A DNA stretch of 64,000 nucleotides from Gnetum montanum (taxonomy: Eukaryota > Streptophyta > Gnetopsida > Gnetales > Gnetaceae): positions 373,087 to 437,086 of the forward strand of contig MNCI01022067.1 of assembly GCA_015680685.1 (NCBI GenBank), given 5' to 3'. The position numbers and the translations under genes are program-made. Positions 9,754 through 22,404 of the stretch are shown piece after piece; positions within the stretch are counted from its first letter, which is position 1; every line of letters starts with the position of its first letter. The notes beneath the pieces were generated by a model that worked only from the letters and a program-made list of their open reading frames with translations, had not been told where the DNA came from and did no database searches.

Positions 9754-12472
9754 ATGGCCCCTAAAAGAGGACAACAAGGAGGACCCTCATAGGGTGCATC
9801 CAAACGACCAAGGAGAGGCAGAGGCCAGGCATCTCTCAAGGAACGTATAAAACAGGAGCCACAATTATTTAGCATCCTTCAAGAACCTCTTGTTACTGTG
9901 CAATCGGGACATGCTAAAGGAGGAGATGGCAAAGCACCTGAACAAGGACAACATCTCACATTGTCTCTGGAATGTGTTCAGGCAATACATGAAAGGTCCA
10001 CATTAGCAACTGTGATTATGGAACTCAACTTTGGACCTTTCACTGAGTTTGCTCCCGAACCAATCAAGGACCAACTTAGAGGATCCCCACTGTGGCCTAT
10101 TCTCTCTGAAAGTCATGATTGGTACCTGGGAGAGACGTACTAATTTTGGCTTAACAAAGAAGAACGCACCACCATTGATATTGGTGGTATTTCTATTGAT
10201 TTCTCTGCCAAAGCCATTTTGGAAGTTCTAAATCTTTCGAATATAGGGACAAAAGTTGCTCGCTTGTCCACTCGCTCTGATGCTAATGCACAAAAGATAT
10301 GATTGAAAAGGATGTACGACAAGGAAGACAAAACATATAGAGAGCTAACAGTTGAAGAGAGAATCTACTTCAAAATCAGCACATATCACATCTTCCCCAC
10401 AAAAGGTTTAAACAGAATTTCTACATATGCAACTAGAGGAAGTATCATCTTGATGGGCAACATTAATGCCAACCTACCCCATCTATATCTTACAAAACTT
10501 TTGAGGTGGTTTGAAGAACATAAGATGGGAAAGTTCGCATTGCCCTTCCCCTGTCTCATCAGGAAGCTGTGCCGACATGCTAGAATTCTGGAGTACACCA
10601 ATAACGTCCCCAAAAAGGCCCAAAATGCTTCATTCACTAAATTATTGAAGCCACCAGCCCCAAGAAAAAGTGCTGGTGAGACACTGGAGCCTAAGTAAGA
10701 ACAAGAAGCAGGACCCAACACACAAATTACAAGCCAGTAAGACCAGCCACCACCATCACCGCAGGACTATTGACAGTTGATGAGCCATCTTAGGGCCATT
10801 GTTGAAATGGTCAACTAGGGAAGCCGTGATGAGGCCAATCTCTTCAGGTTCATCAATGATGTCGTACGACCCACAGTCTCAATTGATTGTGCACAGGGCA
10901 AGGTATCTATCCAAACAAGAAGAGGGGAATCACACTAGTCACAACAGATCTCTGGGAATGCTGCATCTTTTGAGGTGCAATTAGAAATTGGTGAAGGTGC
11001 CATAATAGTGGTCATGCAAAACCAAGATGCAGTGAGAGCCATAGAAGTGGTCATAGATCACATTAAAAAATCATTCAATGTCCTTGTTGTGCCACCGGCA
11101 GATTTTCAAGGAGCACGCGATGCTCAAACTTTGGCCAGTCCCTCAATGATTCCTAAGGAGCATGAGGATGTTCTAGATTGGTTGCTACAAACAAGACAAG
11201 TGATGACATCCTTGTTTAACATCCCTCATGATGTCACAACAACTCAGTCAAACCTCATCTTCACAAAAGGGAAGCTGGTCATGGCAGAGATTAGGGTCAA
11301 GCATGTGGAGGAGGAGTTAAAAAGACTCCAAAAAAAGCTTGTCACCTTACAAGTTGCATAGCGGGACCCGTCCCAATTCATCCTTGCAGACTAGCTAGAG
11401 TCCTTCCAAACATAGTAATTGAATATATTACTGGTAGAGAACAAAAGAGTGGCAGAGGAAAAAGAAAAGGTTGATTAGGATGCTTCCAAGGCACAAGCTC
11501 AAACATATGCACATACCAAAGCACTTAAGGCCTTACAAGAGGAAAATAAACAGCTTGCCACTGACAATCTTCACTTGACTACGATGGAAAAATAGAAGAA
11601 TGTTCTCGAAGAAAATTTTCAACAATTGCGGAAACAATTAATAAGGGTCAACCAAGACATGAATCACTTGGCCAGAGAAAACAAAACCCTTTCAATGGAG
11701 GAGGTACGTGCAATCCGTCAAAAGACGGCAATTGAAATACACGCAAGGCATAACGAGGCCAAGTGACATGAGAAGCTCAAAGAGCACTTTCGAGATTAGG
11801 TGGGGATGTATGAACAGGTGATTAAAAAAGAAATCCATATGGCCAAAGCCCACATTAACACACTCAGTGCTTAAAACATTGATTGGTGAGCCATATTGGA
11901 TACTTATGCATTCGTCCACCAAGCAGAAATAAAAAGTCGAAACCTGCAGATACAAGATCTCACAGAATACATGGAGTTGGCAAACCTACAGTATGCCAAC
12001 TTAGCCATGTTGACAGCAAGACACCTAAGGATAGAATTGGAAAAGCAAGTAGTAACCACCTACACAAAGTATGAAATAGAATTGCTGAGCATAAGAAGAC
12101 ACTACAAAAATTAGAAGTGGTGAATTGTGAATTAGAGGTGGTTAAGACTAGCTACCAAGGACAAAAGGATGTTGCAGTAGATTTGGTTCGACAGCTCACA
12201 AACTACCAGGAATACAAGGACAAAGTCAAATCCTATGAAGAGGAATGACGACTATTTGCAACTTGGTATGTCAAGGCCAATCAGATGTTTCTGCAACTGC
12301 CATGTCCATGGGAGGTGCTTACTTCATCAAACATTGGAGCATCAACATGAACGGCACAAGATCCCCGAACCGAAGAAGAAAAAATCTAGGCACTCCTTCA
12401 GCAACATCAACTTCCAAAACCTAAAGCCCAAGATAAGGGGAAGAGACCCATGGAGGAATCACCACCACTAAG
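9754..12472 (+). pseudogene. Element B gag-like protein relic with plant-transposon N-domain and coiled coil
   Basis: ATG at 9754 (MAPKRGQQGG) opens a frame that continues without net shift to about 12100, broken only by nonsense codons, then moves once to another frame. The N-terminal third contains EERIYFKISTYHIFPTKGLN and KFALPFPCLIRKLCRHA. These resemble the putative plant transposon protein domain (Transposase_32-type) often found at the front of such retrotransposon proteins. The rest is Lys/Glu-rich and heptad-like, predicting a long coiled coil. The end reads PKAQDKGKRPMEES. Function is not established; a gag-like structural role is inferred from position. Confidence 0.65.
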
Positions 12473-12669
12473 AACCACATGAGTCCAATAAATTTTTTCT
12501 TTTGACAATTTTTTGTATGTGTCCCAATTTTGTTTTGTTCAATTCCACACTGCGGCATGAGTAATTCCTAGTTAGTCAAATAATTCCATACCTATCCACT
12601 ATGTAATCAATCAAACCCATTCTCATTTTATCTAACTCAAGTACGAGTTGTTATTCAATCGTGGGGGTA

Positions 12670-13508
12670 TGATGAATCATGTTTTGCCAGGCCCTAGTAT
12701 GCGATATCGCAGCATGGATAATGATATCAAATACACAGTATCATGGGTCCTGTGTAAGCCTATAAATACCACATTCAGGTGCACAGAAAAGGGGAAGTTA
12801 GTTAGTATTAGAGTAGAGTGTTTTTGTCAGTTTTCAATCCATTTTTAATTCTTTCCCCAGTGCATGCCTGCAATGTGATGATTGTAATTGTATGAAATCT
12901 TTATTTGAGTGTGACGTACTTGGACACACACATGATCAGCAATAAATATCGAGATTACTCCATCATTGCAGCATTCACTTAGTTTTAATTATTTAATTTT
13001 TATTGTTATTTATCATTTTCTTAATTAATATTTCTTTACCCTCATTTACTATTCCTGTTGTTAAATGTGAAATGAGTACGACTTAATCACAAACATTTAA
13101 GTGTAACTACTTAGCAACCTAGTAGCGTATCTAGGAGTGCTCAAGTAATATGCACTTGGTAATCCTAGAAGTAGTACACGAGGTCCAAGATGTGCACAGA
13201 TGATTAAGGATGGATGCACATCGCACTTAGGCTAGTTTAGATTTTTCTTCTCATTGCCTATTAGCTTACAACAAGATTATTTTCCATTGTCTCTAGGATT
13301 AGCACTAGTTTAGGATCATATCATACACCTCACTCTGAACTAAACCATACATGATAAGCGAATACTAGTCCAGGTGGGAAGACAACGAACTACAATCAAT
13401 GTGTAACTATCTAAATACCACAACTAGTCCATCTATAGAGTTTGACCGAATCGTGCATGAATGCTCGTATTCGTATGGTTGAGTGTAGGGGTACCTCGCC
13501 ACTCATCA
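12670..13508 (+). repeat. Element B 3' LTR (839 bp)
   Basis: It starts TGATGAATCA after a GTGGGGGT tract and ends GCCACTCATCA. A TATA box lies at 12761-12767 and an AATAAA signal at about 12940. The right part matches the LTRs of A and C in phrases such as GAATGCTCGTATTCGTATGG. U3 carries two GATATC sites but is otherwise diverged. Confidence 0.85.
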
Positions 13509-13868
13509 CTTAGCAATGTTATATGCATTCAAGATGTGTACAAAAAGTGAGACCATATGCTTATGTTAGGATAGTTAGTTATTAATTAGCAATCAGATTA
13601 GTTAAATTGGTTAATAAATTAAGTTTCAACTTGTTATCAATGATAGGAAAATAAAATATAAAATAATAAAAATCATGTGCCCCAATTACATTTAACCATA
13701 CAACTAAGCTTCACAAGTGTAGTTGGGAAGACAATGATCATCACAATTAGATTTCACTTCCTAAAACTAGTGTACTTAGGAATTTAAGGTCTACAAAATT
13801 CAACTAAATTACACATGAACACTTGTAATTTGTATGGTTGGGCATAGGGTATACTCACCACTCATCAC
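13509..13868 (+). repeat. Right-hand remnant of another LTR of the same family
   Basis: The stretch repeats the order seen in the right half of the B LTR: AAGATGTGTACA, TAAAAATCATGTG, TTAACCATACAA, GGGAAGACAATGA, TTTGTATGGTTGGGCATAGG, ending CACTCATCA. It begins abruptly at the end of B's LTR. B may therefore have inserted inside an older LTR. Confidence 0.75.
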
Positions 13869-16265
13869 TTGGATATGTATGTTGGGCATTACTTCACTAC
13901 CTATATTAGTGGTAGGTTAAGCAAATTGGATTTCTTATGCATGGTTGGATGGAAGTTTTGTTAGCAATAAACATAATGTTGTTTAAGCAACTTTCTATTC
14001 TTGGTCTTCAAGGATTCATTTGGGATGAATTATGGTGTTCAACCTTAAAAATAATATTGATAATAAGCAAAAACCAAAACAAAAAAAAAAAACAAAATAA
14101 TCAGAGTACATCATAGCCTTAACATTAAGTAAAGAACATTGAAAACAACAAGAAAAGGAAAATATTTCTAATTACAAAAATGTTTTATCAAGTGTATAAC
14201 CTTATTGTTGATATTTTAAAAAAATAAAAAGAGGGAAATCAATTATTAGTTGTAATGATGGGCTCTATGTTAACAACATTTATATCAGTATCAATGTTTC
14301 TGATTGAACTTAAAATAGTAAAATGATTTGAGCTAGCAATAGAAAGTTGTGAAAACATATTAGCATTTGAATGAAAATAAAAAATTAGGGACACATAATC
14401 TGCATCACTATTACTTTGTTTCTTAATATTAACATTGTGTTAATAACCATCAATTGCAATTTGCTTTTCAATATTAGTTTTGAACTTTGAGTTAATATTG
14501 CTTTTATCAAATAAGGACATAGTTACCTTATGAGCTATTTTTCCAAACTAATCAATACTTCATGTAATATAAGTAAAATTCATTTTTATCTATGATATTA
14601 ACTTGATTTTTCATATCTTCAACTTCGGATTGCTTTTTTCTACCATCAACTTTAAAACATTTTTTTCCTTCATATCTTTTTTCTTTAGCAAAAAAAGATA
14701 AGCATTAGATAAATGTCCTTCACAATAATAAAAGTTACAAGAATTAGAAAGATTATAATATGTAATTGGACAAATATAAACATTTTCACCTACTTATAAT
14801 ACCAATTCCTTTTTATAGTAAATAAGATTAATTCAATAAAAAAACAACAAAAACCAAATGTTGTAGAAATAAATTCCACATGCTTAATAAGACCAAGAAG
14901 ACTAATAATTTCCTACTCAACTTTCTAAAGAATTAATAGAAGATTAAATAGCTCAATAAACATTGAATTTTGTACTATTCTTTAAATTTGACGTCAAAAT
15001 CTAACATCCACATACAAATAAACAATACATGCTTATGTATAAATGACCCTACATCTAGGGCACATGACACCATCGAAGCATATCCTAGCTAAGCAAGTAA
15101 GGCAAAAAAAATACCTAACTTGAAGAACTTGAATGTCATGTTTTTGCATCACATTATTTAATTATGAATAGAAATTTCAATTAGATGATACATAACCCAA
15201 AATTTGAATGAACAAATATCATGTTCTAAGATTAACAACCAATGACCATATACATCATCGCGAAGAACAAAATCAAGTATCTTAGTTACATCAACTTCAC
15301 TATAAGAAAGCATCATAAATTTTTGCTCACTAGCTTTTAAATTTGCATCTTAAGAATCAACAGAAATTTTTTTATTGATAAAAAAGCAAAAAATTTACTA
15401 TTAGTTGAAGAAGTTGGGAGTAATTTAAAATCTCCTATAGAGTAATTCTAGAGAAACTAAATTCATTAGAGAAAAATTGAAGAGAGAAATTTCAGATCCA
15501 TTGAAGAAACATCAAACCTAGTAGAGAAATCTAATTCCAAATCAAAAATCAAATCCACTAAAGAAACATTAAATCCTCTCTTTTCATTCTTTAAAATATC
15601 AATTGTTCCTTCTTACATTTAATATTTAAGGCAAGGAAGGTCTTCATACCACTTATAACACTTTGAGCAATGCATTGATCCCATTTGTCCTTGTAGGAAC
15701 ATTTTGCGCCAACATATTTATATGAAGAGGTTATGTCCCTATGCTCATTTCCTATAATGAAATTATATGAGGTATTACATGTATCACGAATCATGATTTT
15801 CGTTTTTTATACATTAACTTTCATTCCTAAATGCTAACAAAAATTATCAAAAGTATTAAGCACTTGTTGCAACATTTTATGTTTGAAAGATATATAAGAA
15901 TGAATACCAAGTATTATGAAGCTTAGGGGATGAACAAAAATTACATGAATGTGGCTAGAGTTTGAAAGTTAATTACCAAAACAAAAAAATGAAAAATACC
16001 TATGAACATCTCATAAATTCATGAATGATTATTGATGATGTCCTCCAACAACCAACCAACTAGTTGTAAAGCTATAAACTGAAGGCTAAACCACATAACA
16101 AAACAATAGGTAGAGTATGTTATCTACATGTTGATGCAACTAGAAGAAAAGATAATGAAATTTATAATCAAATAACAAATTGCAATATATCTTGATGTTT
16201 ACCAAGGCAACAAAGGTAATGAAATAAGAGGTATAATGACAGTTGTAATCAAAGAAGGTAAGGAG
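13869..16265 (+). other. AT-rich intergenic stretch, nothing recognised
   Basis: I see no supported gene, LTR or RNA here. Short open frames such as the one at 15591-15794 (minus) have no family I recognise and lie in A/T-rich sequence. Old, unrecognisable transposon remains are possible. Confidence 0.5.
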
Positions 16266-17200
16266 CCAATGGACCTCCACTCCACTATCTTAACTAATTA
16301 ATAGCCTATTAGACCCTCCATATAGAAATAAAAAGAAGATCAACAAGAAAGAAAGTCAGTGTGTCCTATGTGGTATTAAGAAAAGTTATGAGACATCCAA
16401 AAGAGTATTTTATTGCTTGAACAATCCCTTGAGTTGAATTTGTAATATTGTTCACTACCCAAGAATAATAAATCACATAAATTATTGACCAAAATTTCAA
16501 ATAAGGAAGACTTAAAATTTCTAGAAGAAGCATTATTCACATCTGCAAAAATCAAGTTTCTCTAAAACTATGAAAATTTTGAATTTAGAGTAGGGAGATT
16601 TTATTACACCCTAACAAACCAATTGGACCTTTCAGACAGATTTGGTATACATAACATGAAATTCAAACATATTTTCAATATAATGTGTTGAAGAAATGAG
16701 TCTTCAAAATTTCCAAAGTAACTTAGGATCGATCTTCCACTTGTTACATAATTAAAAAAATCATGTTTCTAATTCTCAATTTGAGGAATCATAACTAAAT
16801 GACTATATGTACCCTCAACAAAACACTTAAGTAGAAGTTTATAACACAGCGTTACTTGTAGGAATTGAATCCATAACTTGGAGCTTTCAAATTAAGAATC
16901 TTACCACTAGGATTATACCATAATTTGACTACTTTTCACAATCTGAAGTTCTTGGCATAGGATTTTATGTCATCTCTTTGTTTCAACTTTAAAATAATGG
17001 GAACTTTTCCTCACTCTCACAACTTGCATCTTTAACAAAAGAGATATAAATGCTATTAGGTAGAGTGCTACTACTACATCAAGACTAGCCCTTGTCTTTT
17101 TCTAGGAAAATCTTTTTGTTTTTACTAGCACCCTATCACAATTTCTATAAACATTATTGTGGTATTAATAACTCTACCAAAGTTGATCCCAAGCTAAAAT
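16266..17200 (+). repeat. Copy 1 of the MYB 3'-flank repeat
   Basis: This stretch of about 0.93 kb matches 27905-28838 and 40243-41175, the sequence just downstream of the two MYB copies. It starts at GGACCTCCACT and ends around CCCAAGCTAAAAT. It is the most diverged of the three. No MYB coding sequence precedes it. It may be an old partial duplicate of the MYB locus, or a mobile unit that sits 3' of MYB. A SINE-like segment lies inside it at about 16831-16920. Confidence 0.85.
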
Positions 17201-17380
17201 CAATTTTGTATCCCTATTTCCTTTTTACTCTACATTTTCATTATGCCAAAAAGCTTTGGCCTTGTATCATGATTGTTCATTTCATCTATTTGGAATAAAG
17301 GATTTCTTACTTGGCTATTTTGGAAAATGCCTACTTCTATTGGATTTTTGGCCAAAACATTGTTAGTAAATTAATGTGTT

Positions 17381-17770
17381 TATCTAGTTTGATGTTTGTT
17401 GTGATAGTTTTCATCTCTTAAGCTATGTGACACCTACAATCAATTGTAAGAGCTTATTAGATCATCACTTTACTTTTTAGACTTATTATACAACCACATC
17501 AACACCTTATTAGATCACCACTTTACTTTTTAGACCTATTATACAACCACTTCACTTTACTTTGAGGGAGGGTAAAATGCTTGTTTCTCCAAACTAGGCC
17601 TGAATTTCAGCATAGCTACTTAAAAGAGGTTAAGCTTTTGATGTTTGTTGTGATAGTTTTCATCTCTCAAGCTATGTGACATGGATAAACGTTATTAGAC
17701 TACCACTTTACTTTTTAGACTTATTAGACCACCACTATACTTTGAGTAAGGGTAAAATACTTGTTTCTCA
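17381..17770 (+). repeat. Local direct duplication within 17.2-18.7 kb intergenic DNA
   Basis: GATGTTTGTTGTGATAGTTT and TCTC[TA/CA]AGCTATGTGACA occur near 17388 and again near 17639, about 250 bp apart. Each is followed by ACCACTTTACTTTTTAGAC-like phrases. This is a small tandem duplication with later changes. The rest of 17201-18735 shows no gene. Confidence 0.7.
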
Positions 17771-18735
17771 AAACCAAGTGTGAACTTGAGCAGAGTCACT
17801 TAAGCAAAGTCACTTAAAAGAAGCTAAGGTTAAGCTTTTGCACATCCACTAACCATAGTAGAACCTGAAAAGAAGTTAAAGCTTTCACACATCTACTGAT
17901 CCTAGCAAAATTTTACATGAATTTTACGGTAGTGTACATTCACTAACCCTATCAAGACCTCACCTTAGTGCATAGTTACTAAAGAGAATTGGATCTAGAC
18001 AAGAAATGATGAAAAATCACACATATAGTTTAATGTTTCATGTTTCTCCCCTTATAAATTCCCAAACACCAAACCACCAGACCAAATTGTGTTCGTAGTA
18101 GTAACCATGCCTTAGAAAGATGAGTATTAAACCTTAAACTTGCTTTAGCAAGATGGAGTATTAAACCTGCTTCAAAAGAATGAGCATTTTCTAGTAGTAA
18201 CTATATGTTTACAGGATGAGCATTAAGCCTCCCTTAGATTATATGAGCGAAGCATTAAACCACCCTCTGGATGATATGATCCTTATTGTTTGTACTTCAA
18301 ATAAACCCTTCATGCCAAACGTGTTGATCTTTAAATTATTTGTAATTCAAAGAGCAAGGATTTATTGATATTACAAACGGAACGACAAAAATTGAGTACG
18401 TTTCTGTCAAATAGGATGAAAAACAAATTCAACGTCTGTTTTTAGCATCGTAAGAGTTGGCCTATAGTTCAACAATTGCCAGCAACCATCAAGCTCCACA
18501 TGTTACGTGCACTGCACTCGTAGACAGACACAACTGATGAGCAGCATATGCCTTCGAATTGCCAGTTAAAGATTGAACACATCTTCGATGTAGCTTGAAT
18601 GGAGAAGGTAATTCATCTCATTTTATTGAATAAATCACAAATACATTAAAAGTTATCCTTTCTTAAGATTTGAAGAAAACATGTTCTTTGCTATGGACAC
18701 TTATTATCAAGGAGGGGAAAATACCAAACAAGACT

Positions 18736-18740
18736 ATACT
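18736..18740 (+). other. Target-site duplication, left copy (element D)
   Basis: ATACT directly precedes the 5' LTR and recurs at 25472-25476 directly after the 3' LTR. A 5-bp duplication is what a Ty3/gypsy integrase produces and fixes both ends of element D. Confidence 0.92.
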
Positions 18741-19304
18741 TGTGAGAGAGGTAGCAGGGTTGGTGGTGGCCTGCTACCTCCCCTATGGTTCGGGGGCCGT
18801 GGGGGCACAAAGGGTACTCCACTCCTTATGTCTTTGGAACCATACTAGCATGGCAATTCCATGCATTAGTAAGAGGAGGCTACGACCTACCTCATTACCC
18901 CACTCGGTAGGACCTTTCCTGGGAGGGTTGCGTAGTTCAACTCTACGTTGGGGTGTTTTTACTAGGTGTGTCATGGGACGTGCTATGGGATGTTGCGTGC
19001 GCTCCTTAGAGCACGACACCAACTACCAGCATGCAGTGATGAATTTGAACGGTTCAGCTGGTAGTCCTCGTGGTGTCCACGTGAGTGGAGCAAGGGAGTG
19101 CTATCTAGCTTGTTAGCGTATCGCGAATATTGTTTATGAAACACAGCTCAGGAGACATGCTAACACTAACACATCATTTGTTGGCATGTGTTTCAGGATT
19201 GTTGATTGCTGAGGTGTAGTCCTCTTGAGTTTTGTCCTGATTCAAAATCTGCTTGGGAAACTCTTGGGGTGCCGAGCAACGTGCTCAGGGACAACGTTGC
19301 TACA
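18741..19304 (+). repeat. Element D 5' LTR
   Basis: It begins TGTGAGAGAGGTAGCAGG and ends GTTGCTACA, giving TGT...ACA termini. It aligns end to end with 24909-25471. The short open frames within it (for example 18670-19116) are not genes. Confidence 0.95.
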
Positions 19305-19306
19305 AA

Positions 19307-19318
19307 TGGTATCAAAGC
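19307..19318 (+). other. Primer-binding site, initiator tRNA-Met type (element D)
   Basis: TGGTATCAAAGC lies two bases after the LTR and differs from the usual TGGTATCAGAGC by one G-to-A change. Confidence 0.88.
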
Positions 19319-19449
19319 CTCATAGTTTCAGTTATTGGTAAAACTTTCTCACTAAGTGGGTATCAGGGTTTGTGGATTGTGAGGTTTCCATTTTCAACTT
19401 CTGCTAACCACTCTCCCTTGGAGGGTGGCCTTGTGCTAAAGCTCTCTCT

Positions 19450-20865
19450 TTGGCAAACATGGAGCTTGGTGGACCGAGTGACATGGCTGATGTTCAAGAA
19501 AATCCAGAAATTGAGGCCGAAATAGAACTTGGCCAAGATGAGACTAAGTTTCAAACGTTATGGGATCATGTCAAGGCAATTGATGAGGCCTTAGCCTACC
19601 CTGGTCCAGAAAACGTGGATGCGATCCATCACATTCTTAAAGATGTTGACTTGCCACAAGAAAAGATGGATCTTCACTCCAAGGACAAGGTGAAATTGGT
19701 AGAGGCTAAGGTTTTGATCTTGGAAGGTTGTCTGGATCGCATTATCAACCTCTACAAGGATCTATTCGGATCCTTGCAAGAGGCACAAACAAAAGCATCT
19801 TTGGCTGAGGACCTAGTTGGTCGGGTGAAAGTTCTGGAGGATGCCCTGATGGGGGTAAATCAGGAACTATCTGATTTGAAAATTGAAAACGCCATCCTGA
19901 AATCCTCCTTAGCAGGACGCTTGGCAGATAAGCCAGTAGCGATAGCCCGTATCAAAGCTAGAGAACTGAGTTCTTATGATGGTGAGAGAAATGATGCTAA
20001 AATCGATGCCTTCCTCCATGATGTGGAGATGTACCTAAATACCGAGGGTGTTCCTGCAACCCAAAAGGTCTTTATAGCATCACAATTTCTCATAGGAAGT
20101 GCTAAGCTATGGTGGCTTAGCCTCCTTTGTGCCCAATAAAAGGGCACCATGACAAAAAAGATTGAGACATGGGATAGCTTTAAGGCTGCATTAATCAAAC
20201 AGTTTCGTCCTGGGAACTCTGAATGGGTCGCTAGAACCAAGCTAGAAACCCTAAAACATTCAGGGAAGCTTGAGGATTATATCAATAGCTTCCAAGAACT
20301 CATGTTGCTGATTCCTGATATGGGAGATCAGGATCGTTTCTTCAAATTCGTAAATGGGCTACAACCATGGGCGCAGATGGAATTGCGTCGAAGAGGCATT
20401 GACTCCCTCACGGAGGCTATTGCGGCTAATGGCACTTTTCTGGACTTCAAGGCAATGAAGCCAGATAAGGGCAAGCCTAGGAAGGGTAAGCATGGCATGC
20501 CCTCCCACTCTCAGAGAACAGATACAGGATCCATCAAAGGTGGAAATACCTTTAGATCAGTTCAGCAAGGTAGTCGCCCGATGGGTGGTCCTCCAGGGAA
20601 CCAAGGCTCTCAACAAAAACATAAGGATACAGGGAGCAAGTGGCAACCTGGGGCCAAGAAGAAGTAGTTTATGGGAGGTGCCTTTAAGGGGCCAATTCAG
20701 TGCTTCTTGTGTCATGGAAATCACTTGGCAAGAAATTATCCCCTGAGTTCAGGAAGGACTGAGAATAGGCAAGGGCCAGCTCCTGGGAAACAATTGATGG
20801 CACTCGATTACCGCCCTGACCCATGCCTTCATATTACTGATAGAAGCACATCAAGGGAACAATGA
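19450..20865 (+). pseudogene. Element D gag relic
   Basis: The frame starts near 19450-19459 (MANMELGGPSD, with a second Met at codon 4). A coiled-coil N-terminal half (to about 19960) is followed by the gag core with KLWWLSL and LIKQFRPGNSEW. A basic Gly/Gln/Lys-rich tail ends in the zinc knuckle CFLCHGNHLARNYP. The last knuckle residue should be Cys but is Tyr (G-to-A), so zinc binding is lost. In-frame stops lie at 20137 (TAA), 20665 (TAG) and 20863 (TGA). Confidence 0.9.
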
Positions 20866-20949
20866 AGGCTAGCAGTGATGATGGAGTTATCAAACATGGT
20901 TACACAAAGGTCAGGAGCTGGAAACTCCCAGAATCTTAATCCTGATACT

Positions 20950-21300
20950 CTACATTAGGTTCAATTGGCCCTAATCATTGTGAGCTCGAGTCAGCTAACT
21001 GCCCTCATTGATAATGGGGCTAGTCACAATTACATGGTTCCAGCCATGGTGAAAGACTTGTAGCTAAAGATGGAACCCGTCCAAGCATCCTGCAAGTTGG
21101 CCAAGTCCAGGGCCCTTGGATGCATCGGGGTGTGTCGTGGTGTCCCCGTTCAAGTGGGCTCATGGCAAGGAGTGCTAAATTTTTCAATTCTAGATATGGA
21201 CTCCTTTCAAGTCATTTTGGGGCAAGAATTTTTATGCAAGGCCAAAGTTTTCATAGCTCCACATTTGGACCTGATTTTTATTTCACATGAAAGCTCTCCA
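20950..21300 (+). pseudogene. Element D aspartic protease relic
   Basis: The motif ALIDNGASHNYMV marks the active site, where chromoviruses normally have Asp-Ser/Thr-Gly; here it is Asp-Asn-Gly. The second half shows FSILDMDSFQVILGQEFL, the usual flap-to-hydrophobic segment. TAG stops lie at 20956 and 21061. The domain is in the same frame as gag and RT, so a single polyprotein was encoded. Confidence 0.85.
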
Positions 21301-21486
21301 TGCATCGTTCAAACTCATGGAGCACAGATGGGAAAGGATGAGGGTGCTAGCCCCCAGATTGTGTCACTAATGGTGATAAAATGCTTGGCCAAGGACCCTA
21401 CCAGAAAATTTCTGCTAGTTATGCAAACAAGTGATCCTTCTGAGGCTTGTGGATCCCAAGCTATTGTTAACCCATGCATAGCATAG

Positions 21487-22404
21487 GTGCTCGATAAGTT
21501 TAAAAATGTGATGCCACCTGAACTGCCTAGTAGTTTGCCACCTCAGAGAGCAGTGGATCACAAAATCGAATTGCAGCCTGGCACTGATCCTCCTATCCAA
21601 AGGCCATACCGGTTAACAGGACCAGAATTGGGGGAATTGAAAAAGCAGCTTGAAAGTTTAATGTCCAAGGGATACATTCGTCCCATAAAATCCCCTTATG
21701 GGGCACCGGTGCTGTTTGTTACCAAGGAGGACAAAACACTACGGCTCTGTTGTGATTATAAACTACTGAATAAACACACGATCAAGAACAAGTACCTAGT
21801 ACCGCTCATTTCTGACTTGTTCGATCAATTGGCAGGGGCTCGATATTTTCCCCGACTAGACCTCAGACAAGGGTACTACCAGGTTCGCATTGCAGAAGGG
21901 GACGAAGCAAAAACTACATGTGTAATGTGGTATGGGTCATATGAATGGACCGTAATGCCCTTCGGGCTTTGCAATGCACCGGCTACATTTTGTACCTTGA
22001 TGAACGAGATATTTCAACCCTTCCTAGACAAATTTGTGGTCGTTTATCTTGATGACATCTTGATATATAGCCAGTCAATGGAGGAACATGCCCTCTACCT
22101 GCAGATGGTCCTTGAGAAGCTACGAGAAAATCGACTATACGTTAAGAAAGAAAAATGTGAATTCTGTTGCTCGAAGCTAAAATTTTTGGGGCATCTCGTG
22201 GGGTATGGGCAGGTAAAGCCAAATCCGAAGAAGGTAGAGGTTGTGCGCCAATGCCCCGCTCCCACTAATGTGCATGAGGTCAGACAATTCATGGGGTTAG
22301 CTAGTTTCTATCGAAAATTCATCAAAAATTTCTCAGGAATTGCTGCTCCTCTAACCAATCTGCAAAAGAAAAAAGTTGCATGGGAGTGGGACGCAAATTG
22401 TTAG
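21487..22404 (+). pseudogene. Element D reverse transcriptase domain (open but within a broken polyprotein)
   Basis: This is a fully open stretch of 305 codons between two TAG stops. It carries all RT blocks: SKGYIRPIKSPYGAPVLFV, LRLCCDYKLLNKHTIKNKY, PRLDLRQGYYQVRI, VMPFGLCNAPATF, VVVYLDDILIYS (catalytic YLDD intact), and LKFLGHLV with FMGLASFYRKFIKNFS. It is the best-preserved transposon domain in the window. Confidence 0.93.

Larger units (their letters stand above)
9442..13508 (+). mobile_element. Element B: gag-only LTR retrotransposon (TR-GAG-like), 5' LTR not in window
   Basis: A long coding relic (9754-12472) is followed by the GTGGGGGT purine tract and an 839-bp LTR of the same TGATGA...TCATCA type. 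No protease, RT, RNase H or integrase is present, and the spacing leaves no room for them. The 5' LTR and primer site are not seen to the right of element A. The simplest reading is that A inserted into B's 5' region. B would then depend on proteins from a relative such as A or C. Confidence 0.78.

Noticed and set aside
15591-15794. 67-codon minus-strand frame
   Set aside because: A short, isolated frame in AT-rich DNA; I do not recognise a family.
17381-17770. CRISPR-like or satellite array
   Set aside because: Only two diverged units of about 250 bp; no regular short repeats with unique spacers.
18670-19116. 148-codon plus-strand open frame
   Set aside because: It lies in the 5' LTR of element D and its flank. 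The 3' LTR copy breaks the frame, and no family is recognised.
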